From the NCBI GenBank assembly GCA_026874595.1, contig CM049314.1, forward strand, positions 75,472,300-75,536,299: 64,000 nucleotides of DNA, given 5' to 3'. A program made the translations under genes and the position numbers. Origin of the DNA: Sipunculus nudus (lineage: Eukaryota > Annelida > Sipuncula > Golfingiida > Sipunculidae). Positions within the stretch are counted from its first letter, which is position 1; the number at the start of each line of letters is the position of its first letter. Under the pieces are notes generated by a model. It was not told the DNA's origin, searched no databases, and saw only the letters and a list, made by a program, of their open reading frames with translations. Below, piece by piece: positions 54,212 through 64,000 of this stretch.

Positions 54212-57200
54212 TTAACGAGCGGTAGTACGTTCACTACGTGCGCGCCGACGCTGTCCTGGCTTCTTGGCTACCGCTGGAACTTTGGGAATTGTGAAGTCCA
54301 CATGTGTTGCCTTTATACATTTCGTTTCTGCTGGTTTTCCGATTGTTGATCGCATAAACTTGCTGAAGTGCTGTTCCTTTTCCTCATCTGAAAGCTGGCG
54401 CCAAACGTTGTCATGCTTGTAAAATCTTCTGTACTGCTGACACAGGACATAATCCCCTATTCCATGCAAGCAGCGGCGCAAGTTCAGCATCTGCAGTTTC
54501 ACTTCAGAGTGTAGGGAATTGATGAGATCTGGCAGCCTCTGGGATTTCCAGTTTACTGATACTTTCACAAGGTGGTTGATGGACTCGCTGTTATTGTTTG
54601 TCCACAATTTACTTTCCGGTGTGCGATGCTTGTTCACGTGTTCCAGTAAAAGGGGGCGGAGTCTGTCGTTGAAATATTGCGTGAATTGTGATAGTTTTCC
54701 TTGTGATTCCTCGCTTATTTTCTGGGCTTTCTCTTCAAAACTAAATGTGTCCTCTGCATTAACAAGTCCATCAGGGCCAAAAATCTGATTCACTATTTGT
54801 TTTCTTTCCTTTGTTTCCACGCCAACTTTGTCTTGCAAATATCTGGTAACGTTTTCTTTCAGGTGCCTGGTGCAGAGATATCGTTTCGCATTGGGAAAAA
54901 CGCTGTCCAGTGCTTTCACAATCGCCTTCTCCTCGTCGCTACCAAGGCGAATTTCTGACCCCGATATATTAGTCTTGAGTTTTCTTTGCACATGGGAAAA
55001 GAACTGGTGGTATGAATCGAAGGTGCCGTCCCAGTGTAAGTATAGTGGACCGATCATTATCGGGTGATCTTTTGTATCACCTCTGACAACTCGCAGGTTT
55101 TTATATACTACGGACGTCACGTAGCACGGGCCTAAGTTGAAGGTTCTATCAATACCAATGATTTGCTCAGTCCCCGCTTCAACGAACGCTCGTAGATCTT
55201 CCATCTGTTCAGCAAGGTACAGAATGACGGACGGCGGCTTTCCTTTGGACATGACAAGTTCTTGAACATATGGATGCTCATTTACCATAGATAACACTTG
55301 CAGCACGTCGTCAGCGATATTACTGCCTGCAGCCACCCCATTGCGCTTACGTTCACGTGCCTTCGCGTCTGTGAACTGTTTCACGTTTCTCGGTCCAGTC
55401 GATTCAGTGTCCTCTTCTTCTAACATGCGTTTATAGGCCGTCTTGGGAGGGTCATGTTTCACTGCATTCTTGATCTTATCCATTGTTTCTGGATCTGTAC
55501 GTACATACGGGTTTTTTGGACCCTTTGCATTCCCATGTGGTTGCTGCGTGGTTGATTGGCGTCCAATGTATTCCACTACAGCAACAGGACGGACATCTGC
55601 GTAGTGATGCGGAATTTCCAGCCATGTTACACGTTTCTTAAACTTCTTGTTTGAAGCTAAAGTGGTGTAGTACCGATGCATCTTGACGATCCTTGAGGGG
55701 TCAGGCTGGGGCTCCACTGGCGTCCATGACACTTTTTTCTTGTTTTTTCTTGGAACGCAGTACTGGCCATTTTTGAGATGAATGGTTTTCAGCGTGTCAT
55801 TTGCGGTTATCAGGAACGTGGTATTCGTTGTTGTTCCTTTCGTCCCGGTCCACGCTCCGCAGTCATCGGCAAACAGCATTCTTTTGTTTTCTCTGTACTT
55901 CTGCATATTGTCCTCGTTGTTAACCAAGTATCGCTGGTTGGACTTGTCGCCGTGCGGGATTTTCGGCAGTATATCTTCACCATTGATAACAAACTTGAAT
56001 ATTTCGTCAGATGTCAGTGGTTCCAGATCAGGTGATGATTCCTCAGTCTCACAGCTAGATTCAGCAGCATCTGCCTCATCTGGTTCCTCCTCTGAGGCAG
56101 CGCCGCTATCATCCGTTGTTTCTTTCTTTGGTGTCGACTGGTTACATGGTGAGTCCATGGACGGGAACTCGGTAGCATCCGGCGCATCTTTCTTCGGTGT
56201 TGACAGGTGACGTAAGAAGTCAGTATCTTTCTCTGGTGTTGGCTGGTGACATGAGAAGTTCATGGGTGGGAACTCAGTATCGTAATCAGCTGGTCTAAAT
56301 GGTGAGTAGACAGGAATGGCATATCTGTGTGACCAGGTATTCTCCACCAGGGGGACAAAGTGATTTGCCGCCCACCATCGTGATTTGTTGGAGTCCGAGC
56401 CGAGTCTTGACCACATTATGGTTATCTCCGTTGCTGATTCCCTGGTGCTGTGCATTGGTAAAAACCTTGTTGAGAGGATCTTATGCACAATGTCGTTGTA
56501 GCCGTTCATGGGGGGAAAGACCGCTGTTATCGGCGTTGCTGTAACGTTGGCCAGCGCTTGAATGGTCCAGGCAGATGAGTATGCCCCAGCTGAGCAACAA
56601 TCCCTGAATGCGATGTCATATTTTGGTGACACACTTGCAATATCACTTGCGTTAGGGATCTTCTGAATTCTGTTCCAGTTCATGGCCATTTCAGTAGCAC
56701 ATCTGACCCTAAGCTCCGTGGCCAGTGTTTCATCTCCGATCAGATGTACTGACACCGCATTAAAGAGACAGTTCCCGTCTCCTGATACAGCTATCGGCTC
56801 GCCCGGAAGGTTGGTCATCCTGCATTGGTCTAGTATGGCCCTTGCTTGATGGTCAATCCTGAGAGAATGCCTGGATCTTTGCTGCTGAGGGGATAATTCA
56901 TCTCGAATAAGAATTCCCTCAACAATGGCCTGGCTTCTTAGTTGCCCTAAGTTCTTTCTTGACGATCTCTGCAAGCGTGAAATGGCAAGGTCATAGTTGA
57001 AACGGTCATCTTCATCATGAGTACACCGACGGCAGTAATACGGGGCTGACTCGGCAGACAGTCTCCTGAAGGATGCCTCTGGTAATTCCTCACACTCTCT
57101 ATGGAACCAGTACGAACACAGCTCGCAGAACACTGTATCTTCTTGGCACTCATCTCCGCAAGAGCCACAGGGCCACTGGACTCGACGAGGACGTTTTCTT

Positions 57201-57217
57201 TTGTAGAACTCCATCAC
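54212..57217 (-). CDS. PHD finger + OTU protease + MULE transposase (1001 aa)
   Basis: Single intact ORF on the minus strand, starting ATGATGGAGTTC at 57217. PHD finger: residues 17-65, with zinc ligands C17, C20, C31, C34, H39, C42, C62, C65 in exact PHD spacing. OTU domain: about 139-292, with SGDGNCLFNAV (Asp147, Cys150) and WWAANHFVPL (His286) as the likely catalytic set. A Glu/Asp-rich, Ser/Thr-rich region at about 330-430 carries repeated (S)TPKK segments. MULE transposase: about 680-830, with GIDRTFNLG (first catalytic Asp near 690), a Trp-x-G-type core, LGSDEEKAI, and CTRHLKEN (C-x2-H). A basic tail GQRRRARSERTTAR follows. It would cut and join the element ends in the nucleus. PHD suggests histone reading and OTU suggests ubiquitin removal, but both roles are inferred from family only. 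Confidence 0.9.
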   Translation of the reverse strand: MMEFYKRKRPRRVQWPCGSCGDECQEDTVFCELCSYWFHRECEELPEASFRRLSAESAPYYCRRCTHDEDDRFNYDLAISRLQRSSRKNLGQLRSQAIVEGILIRDELSPQQQRSRHSLRIDHQARAILDQCRMTNLPGEPIAVSGDGNCLFNAVSVHLIGDETLATELRVRCATEMAMNWNRIQKIPNASDIASVSPKYDIAFRDCCSAGAYSSAWTIQALANVTATPITAVFPPMNGYNDIVHKILSTRFLPMHSTRESATEITIMWSRLGSDSNKSRWWAANHFVPLVENTWSHRYAIPVYSPFRPADYDTEFPPMNFSCHQPTPEKDTDFLRHLSTPKKDAPDATEFPSMDSPCNQSTPKKETTDDSGAASEEEPDEADAAESSCETEESSPDLEPLTSDEIFKFVINGEDILPKIPHGDKSNQRYLVNNEDNMQKYRENKRMLFADDCGAWTGTKGTTTNTTFLITANDTLKTIHLKNGQYCVPRKNKKKVSWTPVEPQPDPSRIVKMHRYYTTLASNKKFKKRVTWLEIPHHYADVRPVAVVEYIGRQSTTQQPHGNAKGPKNPYVRTDPETMDKIKNAVKHDPPKTAYKRMLEEEDTESTGPRNVKQFTDAKARERKRNGVAAGSNIADDVLQVLSMVNEHPYVQELVMSKGKPPSVILYLAEQMEDLRAFVEAGTEQIIGIDRTFNLGPCYVTSVVYKNLRVVRGDTKDHPIMIGPLYLHWDGTFDSYHQFFSHVQRKLKTNISGSEIRLGSDEEKAIVKALDSVFPNAKRYLCTRHLKENVTRYLQDKVGVETKERKQIVNQIFGPDGLVNAEDTFSFEEKAQKISEESQGKLSQFTQYFNDRLRPLLLEHVNKHRTPESKLWTNNNSESINHLVKVSVNWKSQRLPDLINSLHSEVKLQMLNLRRCLHGIGDYVLCQQYRRFYKHDNVWRQLSDEEKEQHFSKFMRSTIGKPAETKCIKATHVDFTIPKVPAVAKKPGQRRRARSERTTAR

Positions 57218-58463
57218 TTGCGTGTATGCGTATTCTCATGCGAATTCACAATCGAATGTACAGTAATCCAGAATCAGCATGTATATATAGGGTGAACAAC
57301 TCTTTGATGTAAAATTGGACATGCATCACGGACGCACTGAGTGTGTACATAGTAAAAACCTATCAACAACTGGCCTAAACTGTCACTCATTAATTGCAGG
57401 TCAAAGCGTTATCTCAGCCAAACTCGTTCACGCTTACCGTCATGCTTGATTGAACCAAACTCACTCACGCAAACATATCGCCTTTGATATATTTACACAA
57501 GGGTTAATTAACTATAAAGAGAATATACAACTACCAAACAACTCAACCGCTAATCAACTAAGTGTCAAGAGTGAAATTACCCTTGATCAGTTTGGCGATG
57601 TTAGATCATTTGCATTTGCAGGACATCCTGATTAGATACAAACTGTAATATAATTTTGAGTGCAATCGGTGCGTGACATGTCCCCTAAATGAACCTTTTT
57701 GATTTATTGATGAGAAACAAATATGGACAAAAGCTTTTTAACATTTAAAACCATATACTTCGTTTGGTTTTTTATTTAAAAAAAATGATATGATCCACGA
57801 ATCACAAAGGTGATATATATATAGAACAATATTATATAAGTCTTACTAATATTAATAATAACGTTTATATAGAAGATGATGGTAAAGATTTATACTGCAA
57901 TTATTACAACATTATAATTTTAATATTAGGATTATTCATTGGTAACGCAAATTTCTATCCATTTAATATCAAAATAATGCTAGTATTATTTTACTTATGT
58001 TAATAATGACATGTGTATAAGAAAATGGTTAAAAATGATAGTAAAGATTAATACGATAATAATTACAACATTTAAGGTATGGTAACATTGGTAATGAAAT
58101 AATAATGTTCACTGATTAGAAATTAATAATAATAATAATAATAATATTAATAATAATAATAATAAAAATAGTAAGGTTGTCATGTAATTTGCTGTTCTGT
58201 CCATTTAATGTCTTTCTGTATGTCAACTGATGTGCAAAAAATGTTTACTGAGCAGAGTGGCTATTCGTTATCAACAACTCTTAATGAAGAGATTAAAGAA
58301 AATGTACGTATGTCTTTGTTCAGTATTCTATTTAATTTATGATTATGAAAATGTTTCATTGACACATGAATATTAATAATAATAATCACAATTACAAAAA
58401 GGGACACCTTGACGAAAGTGTAAAAAAGTTACCAAAACCAAATACACAGAAATAAAATCTAAA
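57218..58463. other. MULE internal non-coding, promoter side of its ORF
   Basis: AT-rich sequence upstream of the minus-strand gene. It includes an (AAT)n microsatellite at about 58128-58166. A TATATATA-like stretch (about 57280-57290, reverse strand, 65-75 bp before the ATG) could be the promoter. No other gene. Confidence 0.55.
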
Positions 58464-58793
58464 ATATTCATTGATAAATGATCAGAAGCCCAAAATCAAA
58501 ATTTGATCACCCAAAACACCGTTCAGAATCGTTTATGACAGCTCCGCCAGGGGGCAGTAGCATAAATATGAATATGGCCGCATTGAACTGAACATGCCGA
58601 CCGTATCACTAAACACTCCCGTGTGATTTTATTTTAAAGAATTAACCCCCAAAATTGTACAGGTATACCACTTAAGTGACAATTAATACTCTGGAATTAA
58701 TATTTTCCCTCTCCTTTGAGAGATAATAGGTGTTTCGCGGTGTTTCGTCATAGTATACCCAAAACACGGTGTTTTGGGTGTTTCGAGGGACCC
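58464..58793 (+). repeat. MULE terminal inverted repeat, right
   Basis: Reverse complement of 53194-53524, ending GTGTTTCGAGGGACCC. The outermost base differs between ends (C versus G after complementing). Confidence 0.92.
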
Positions 58794-60494
58794 GCTATAA
58801 CTACAGTACTTGGTGGTTATAACGTCAGGTTGACGGCGTTTGAGGGTTGAATATATTGATCTCTTAATAATAATTTGTTAGAATGGAACGTTTTATCTTG
58901 TATCTTAAAATCCATGATGGTCTACCTGTTGTATAATGTGACTGCATGTTTATTTGATCGCAACGTGTATCACGATAACTTACCAAGTACTGTCACATGG
59001 GCGATAATATAATTTGCACAGCTACAGATCCTACCCAATGTCATTGCGGATCCGATATAGTATCTTCATAAGGTAAACCTGTCCGGGTACGTCGTCTACC
59101 ATATTATAATTAATTTCTATCCATACTTTTAGGTTAAATCATTGGTACTTGGATCGGCACTTCTTCAATTGTTTACCGTCTGCTCGGGGAAACCCCGCCG
59201 GAACTACTTTCCAAACTGTGGTAGTAATGCGCGGAGTGCCACGCTCACTGATTGGTTAATATTCTTTTAGCACCCAAGCGTCATCCGCAGAAAGTTGTAA
59301 ACAAATGTTAATTTAGGAATAGATATATGATACTTTAGCTTCTTATTGTTATTTTAATCTATATAATGCCTTTTTATTGTAACAGCTTTTAATATATAGT
59401 GAAAGTAATGTTAGAGACGCGAGTCGCCATGAACTATATGTTCAGTAATGATTTCTAATCCTATATAGCACGAGGGTTTGTTTATTATGACAGTTACGTC
59501 AAGTCCGTTTCCTGACGTAACGACTCAGGTGCAGTCATCTCACTTGAGGGCCTTTCCCTAAGTTATTTCTTGGAGGGATTGTAGCCGGGAAAATAACATG
59601 TAGGTATAGAATTATTAATTATAACCCATTTATTCCATTTTCTTAGTTTTCATCAGTTTAACCGGGAAATCTCGGAGTTGGGATATGCGGGCCACCAATG
59701 TGTGTTACCAGCGGGACACCACCAGCTGGTGGCCGGTGGCCTGGGCCACCATGGTGGACATAGGCCACCACGGCGTGACCTTGGCGCCGGGCCACCAGTG
59801 TAGTGACTTAACGGTATTGGCCATCACCCGAGACCCTGACAGTTTATTATCAGTAACAATAATTCTTAAGTAATTTAATAGCTTTAGAAATTAGGGTGTT
59901 ATGTTTTCCTTGTATTGTTTTAGCCTTTTCATGGAATTTAAGTGGGAGTTCAAAATTGACACATAGGGAACTCCTTGGTGAAACTTAGAAACTTCTGGGG
60001 TAGACACATGTCAAAGGAATAATAGTAATTCATTTCAGGGGAAATTGTACTAGCCATCTTGGAATTAATCTTAAATACTGGGCATTTTAAATAAGATTTA
60101 TAGAAATGTTTGTGGCAGGTTTCAGGGTCTGTAATTTTGTAAGATTTACGCAGATTAACTGCATATTGTTAAAACCTCCTATGGAGGAAGAAGGTTAAAT
60201 TTTTACCGCCCTTTCTGGCGGGTTCTTGTACTTTGGTATTTTTCAGAATAATTCTAAACTTTAAAATGGACTTTGTTATTTTTTACTTTGAGTGTTTGGG
60301 GCTGGGTGCCTGTGAGTAATGAATGGAGAGTTACGTCCTACATACATCACATACATATCGTAATTAAATAATAATTGTCTGTCAATCCAAAGTTGAACTT
60401 AGATATTTAGTGTTATACCTATATGGACTTAATAACCTTTCATGATAAAGAGAAATACAGCAGAATGTCTCCATAAATTATGGGGCCCGCGACA
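58794..60494 (+). repeat. Gypsy-2 3' LTR, remainder
   Basis: Starts with the second GCTATAAC and continues to GGGCCCGCGACA. With the first 95 bp and minus the duplication, the 3' LTR is 1788 bp, the same length as the 5' LTR. Differences seen: GCCGAGAAA/GCCGGGAAA, TTTAGCCGGG/TTTAACCGGG and TTAAAGTTTT/TTAAATTTTT. Confidence 0.93.
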
Positions 60495-61794
60495 CAGTAT
60501 TGCATAATTTGTTGAAGTTATAGGCCCAAACATAATGCACTTTGTAAAAAATCAGGATATATATTTACTCACTTAACATAAGAATGGCTGAGACTTTTTA
60601 TCAGGAATATAACATCATTTGATCAAGATTTAATTGTATACGGAAAATTAGATCTGAAATTTGCATTTTTTTAAAAGTTATTAGCATAAATATAAAATCA
60701 GTACCTTAAATTTTGCCCAACTTTGGCCACGGCACAATTTTTTCCTGTAAGTACTGTGGATGTTATTCCACAGCATGTACACATAAGGATTAAATCTATT
60801 AAAATCTTAATTATAAAAAATAAAAGCTGCAAAATTAGGCTAGTTATTGAATTTGTTTGGAGGCTCTTGTTGTATTCCCTTGCATTGTCAAGCAGTCCAC
60901 TGAGGTCACTGTAGGTCATTCAATGCAACTCTCTATGCTCCCCAGGCTGTTATGTAATCCCATCACTCTGGGAAGCCTTCTCTCTTGTTGAGCTTCATCA
61001 GGCTGCCAGCATAAATACCACAGAGAGCCTTTCTCTCCCCCCCCCCCCCCCCACCCCATTCTGTTGACAGACCTGTACTCTAAACAAGATGAATCTTATA
61101 ATTTCACATTTTTTCAGCGATGAACAGTAACAACAGAGACCCCTCACTGAACCCACCACTTCGATACACAGGACTAATATACAAGACAAAGCTGATAATT
61201 TTAATGTTAAAAAATTCTTTTTGTTGAGACTTGGACGATTTTGATTTTTTTAAAGAAAAAAATGTTCAGGAATTTAATCCTTATATTCATATATGGTAAA
61301 ATATTAGGACCTAATGAAAGTGCTAACTGACAAGATTTAAGAAGATATAAATACTTTGTAGCATTTTGTTCATATCTCTTAAAGTTGGTGGGGCCTAGTT
61401 ATCTAGTTTTTAAAATTAGAAATATTGGTCAAACTTTGTAGGATTAATTTTTAACTCATATGGCCATATATTTAACTTTTGAAAAATTAATTACCTTCAC
61501 ACATTATTTGTTTATGAAATGGAACTTTTATATGACACTTACCGTAAGCCCATTTTTTCCCTTGGTGCATCACTAAATGGTTTCAGGCCAAAGGTTTCAT
61601 TTATTACACAATCCATATGCTTTAGCTCATGTCCATTATTCTATAATTTACAGAGTTTCATTTAAGCTGGGCCATTTTCTCTTAGCTTTTCAAATGGTAA
61701 TAAACATGGAAAAACCAAAAGAAACAAAAATATTTTGCAGTTACTAATATTTTCCAAAATTCAGCTGAGCGACATGACCCATAGGTCCCTTGTT
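60495..61794 (+). repeat. Rep-B copy 4, 3' part
   Basis: Begins CAGTATTGCATAATTTG and continues Rep-B text (CCCAAACATAATGCACTTTG). It ends AATTCAGCTGAGCGACATGACCCATAGG, the Rep-B 3' end. It includes a C run of 16 at 61037-61052. Confidence 0.7.
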
Positions 61795-62899
61795 CTGCGT
61801 AGAATTTCGGTAAAGCTTTATATGTTACTCAAAACTGTTAACACTATCTTTAATTCAGGTTTATATGCGTTAAATGCAAATTAATTGTAACTGTGATAAT
61901 GACAAGTAGTTTACTGATAAGCTGATAATACTACATTAATATTCTCAATTCAGACACATTTGCTAGCATTCATGGAAAGCATGGAAACAGAGTTTTAGTT
62001 TATTAAGTGTAAACATTCTTGAAAGTCGCCTCCTCGTCAGTCTCTAGGAGTATAAAATGTAGACCTGTAGGACTTACATTGGCTAATATATCTTATAACT
62101 CAATGGCCTACATGTGTATATAAATAAACTTAGGCATGAATCTATTTGTTAACACAGATTGTTCCAAAGTTCGTTTGCATAAATTTTATGAAAGCGTACC
62201 TTCCTTCATTATAAAGCCAATGGGTAACCTTTGTAAAAAAAACTCTGTAATTGATTATGGCAATGCAAGATCGATCATCAAATTGTCTGCATTAGCCAAA
62301 TGATCAACAATTGTAATTGATAATTGGTCCCAACTCTTGTTCTTACTTTTTATATGTGCCTCATATGACGGGATTATTATGGTATATCCTCTGCCAGTCT
62401 GTCTGTCCATGCTACCTTTTACTTTTAGTGTTGCCACTATAACTTATCGGGCCTTTGATGAGTTTTCATGAAATTCACCATAGCTACTTACCAACAGATT
62501 ATCTTAACCGGGTTCGATTATGGGCAAAACCCACACCTATTTGATAAGTTCACGGGTCACTAGACTACTTTTTGGTTTTGCCAAGATAACTTACGAAGAA
62601 TTTAAAAAATTTTGATAAAACTCATCAGAAATATTATTTAATAAATCATCTCACCTATGATCGATTTCCAGCATAATCCATGCATATTTAATGAGGTCAG
62701 AGGTCACTGCACTTGGAGGAACCTTGGTGACTCACAAAAACTCTTTGGATTTCATGAAACTAATTATACATATTTACCAATAGAATAGCTCACCTGAATT
62801 ACCTTCTAATCAAATACCACACATTTAACGAGGTCATAGACCATCAGAAACACGAAGGGCGTATTATGCATGTTTGCAGTGCTCTTTTTCTCTTTTTAG
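61795..62899 (+). repeat. Intron: unique sequence then another dispersed-repeat-like stretch
   Basis: 61795-62220 shows nothing recognisable. 62220-62870 has the style of a dispersed repeat, with two or three similar paragraphs (TTTCATGAAA(C/T)T, TACTTACCAA.AGA, AATGAGGTCA.AGGTCAC / AACGAGGTCATAGACC). It ends CTCTTTTTCTCTTTTTAG, a strong pyrimidine tract and AG. Confidence 0.45.
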
Positions 62900-62975
62900 T
62901 TTGTCCTTGTCACCAGAAGGGGACCTATGCTGGACTCTGTCTTGACAGAAACTCTACTGTTCCTACCACTCTCAG
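62900..62975 (+). CDS. Possible exon of the host gene
   Basis: 76 nt between a strong acceptor (TTTTTCTCTTTTTAG) and a consensus donor (CTCAG|GTAAGA). In the phase-1 frame expected from the upstream exons it encodes CPCHQKGTYAGLCLD followed by RNSTVPTTL, with three cysteines and an N-glycosylation site (NST). It would leave in phase 2, unlike all other module boundaries here. Another frame is also open. No domain recognised; splice signals are the main support. Confidence 0.35.
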
Positions 62976-64000
62976 GTAAGAGTATCTTATTATAGAAAAA
63001 CTGAACCCTTGAGGATATCCTCTGACCCCTGGACAATTATACTTGATACCCAGATGATATACTCTGACCCCTGGACAATTATACCTGATCCCTGGATGAT
63101 ATCCTCTTGACCCCTGGATATTTCTACCTGATCCCTGGATGATATCATCTGATCCCTGGAAAATTAATGAATTAACATTATTATTATGTTAACGTAGGTA
63201 GCATGGGTTGTAAGATATATATATGTCCAAAACATGGCTTGAACCCTGCTTTTTTCAGGTTCTAACTGTTGTCAAGAATGCTATGAATGATACATTAATG
63301 TGACAGGGCCAAAAACACCTGTTGTCTGCTGTACAGGTGGGTTAATAGCCCTGAATCAGATATATCAAATATCACCAATAGGTGTCACTAGTTAAATAGG
63401 AAAGATCTATTGTTCACCAACAACATCTTTTAATGCTCTCTACATGCAGATTAAGGTACTACAGATATAACCATTTTTTTGCGTGTATAGCACAGTCTCG
63501 TGTATAAGAGGAGAGTTAACTTAATGGCCCAAATGTGGGTTAAAATTATTTTTGGCAAATGTCCTGGTGTTGACCACTATGAATAAACATGTAAAGAGGG
63601 TCTTCATTACGGGGCATTGACACCTCGGTCTAAAGTAGTTAAATTTATTTCAATTAAATGTTAGTCTTCTGCATTATTTAAGATGGATCACCCCAAACAC
63701 TCACTGTATATTCATATTCACGTCCACATGTGGCTAAAGGTAAACAAATAACGGCACACGAAACCTAGTCTACCATGATTCTGTACATAGCCAGGCTTCA
63801 TCAGTTATATTCTCGTGTTAACCTTAAACTATCAATTTTTTTCTGGCTTGTCCACAAAGTCAGAGTCACCAGTTTTTCCAACAAAATATATCATGTTAGT
63901 GTAAATGATGTTGGTTAGGTTTAAATTGATTAATTTGTACTGGTGTGGAAGAAAAACGTTATTTGGTTATGACCGAATAGAAATGTCGTGAACTATGTTA
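62976..64000 (+). other. Downstream intron/flank
   Basis: Contains the 42-bp minisatellite (63014-63166) and otherwise unique AT-rich sequence. A TTTTTTCAG near 63258 and an ACAG|GTGGGT near 63337 look like splice sites, but the sequence between has stops in the expected frames, so no exon is called. Confidence 0.45.
63014..63166 (+). repeat. Minisatellite, 42-43-bp unit, about 3.6 copies
   Basis: Units begin GATAT(C/A)CTCTGACCCCTGG at 63014, 63056 and 63098, with a partial unit GATATCATCTGATCCCTGG at 63141. Each contains a second CCTGGA or CCCAGA half, so the unit itself is an older duplication. Confidence 0.85.

Larger units (their letters stand above)
53194..58793 (-). mobile_element. MULE DNA transposon (PHD-OTU-transposase), 5.6 kb, nested in the 3' LTR
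   Basis: Bounded by near-identical inverted repeats of about 330 bp and an 8-bp target duplication inside the Gypsy-2 3' LTR. It has one long ORF on the minus strand. Long TIRs and an 8-9-bp duplication fit Mutator-like elements. The ORF and both ends are intact, so it may be autonomous. It is the youngest insertion in the window by nesting. Confidence 0.92.
43754..60494 (+). mobile_element. Gypsy-2: young Ty3/gypsy retrotransposon carrying a nested MULE
   Basis: It has 1788-bp LTRs, a tRNA-Leu primer site, gag, a -1 frameshift site, pol (protease, RT, RNase H, integrase with GPY/F-type end), and an extra 3' ORF with zinc fingers. It is flanked by CAGT. Without the 5.6-kb MULE plus its 8-bp duplication, the element is about 11.1 kb. 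Only three LTR differences were found by eye over 1788 bp, so it is very young. Pol and integrase catalytic residues are intact; one TAG interrupts gag. It is in the sense orientation within the 41986-62900 host intron. Confidence 0.93.

Noticed and set aside
55782-56210. 142-codon plus-strand ORF opposite the MULE transposase
   Set aside because: Antisense shadow of the acidic Ser/Thr-rich region; no domain.
63258-63337. Possible exon after the minisatellite
   Set aside because: Splice-like signals exist, but the phase-2 frame expected from the preceding candidate hits TAA after two codons and the phase-1 frame hits TGA after about ten; too weak to call.

Overview
This is a window of eukaryotic (animal) DNA, AT-rich and dominated by transposable elements. 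The bivalve/gastropod-style repeats (AGCTCAGCTGA-type, ATGCCCCCG-type and GCGAACCTGTGAG-type families) and the shuffled extracellular domain exons suggest a lophotrochozoan, most likely a mollusc. That assignment rests on repeat style and gene architecture read by eye, not on a search. There are no prokaryotic genes, tRNAs, rRNAs or CRISPR arrays that I can see.

Host gene. Short exons on the + strand, with GT/AG borders, are scattered over the whole window. They encode an EGF-like module (784-939), a discoidin (F5/8 type C) domain on three exons (21614-21786, 22809-22955, 23634-23790), a second EGF-like module (36103-36243), a C-type lectin domain on two exons (38230-38418, 38921-39094), a 33-nt Thr/Pro exon (40227-40259), an 18-nt Thr/Pro microexon (41969-41986) and a doubtful exon at 62900-62975. 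Every module boundary is a phase-1 intron, as expected of exon-shuffled secreted or receptor proteins. The first and last exons lie outside the window. The introns reach about 20 kb because they are filled with mobile elements.

Mobile elements. (1) A degenerate tyrosine-recombinase (DIRS/Ngaro-type) retrotransposon lies at about 12121-15262. (2) Gypsy-1 is a compact Ty3/gypsy element (25599-30823) with 189/187-bp LTRs and a GATGC target duplication; it carries in-frame stops and a lost integrase catalytic Asp. (3) Gypsy-2 is a large, very young Ty3/gypsy element (43754-60494). It has 1788-bp LTRs with only three differences seen, a tRNA-Leu primer site, gag, a textbook -1 frameshift signal, pol, and an extra 3' ORF with two C2H2 zinc fingers behind a probable splice acceptor. 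(4) A 5.6-kb Mutator-like (MULE) DNA transposon (53194-58793) sits inside the 3' LTR of Gypsy-2. It has about 330-bp TIRs, an 8-bp target duplication and one intact 1001-aa ORF combining a PHD finger, an OTU cysteine-protease domain and a MULE transposase. (5) At least three families of non-coding repeats make up most of the rest: Rep-A, about 3 kb, all copies in the same orientation; Rep-B with AGCTCAGCTGA ends; and Rep-C with hairpin/CTAG ends and about twelve 180-bp monomers.

Order of events, from nesting: Rep-A and Rep-B copies are oldest; Gypsy-1 entered a Rep-A copy; the tyrosine-recombinase element and Gypsy-2 each entered a Rep-B copy; the MULE then entered Gypsy-2. The items most worth following up are the Gypsy-2 zinc-finger ORF and frameshift cassette, and the PHD-OTU-MULE protein.
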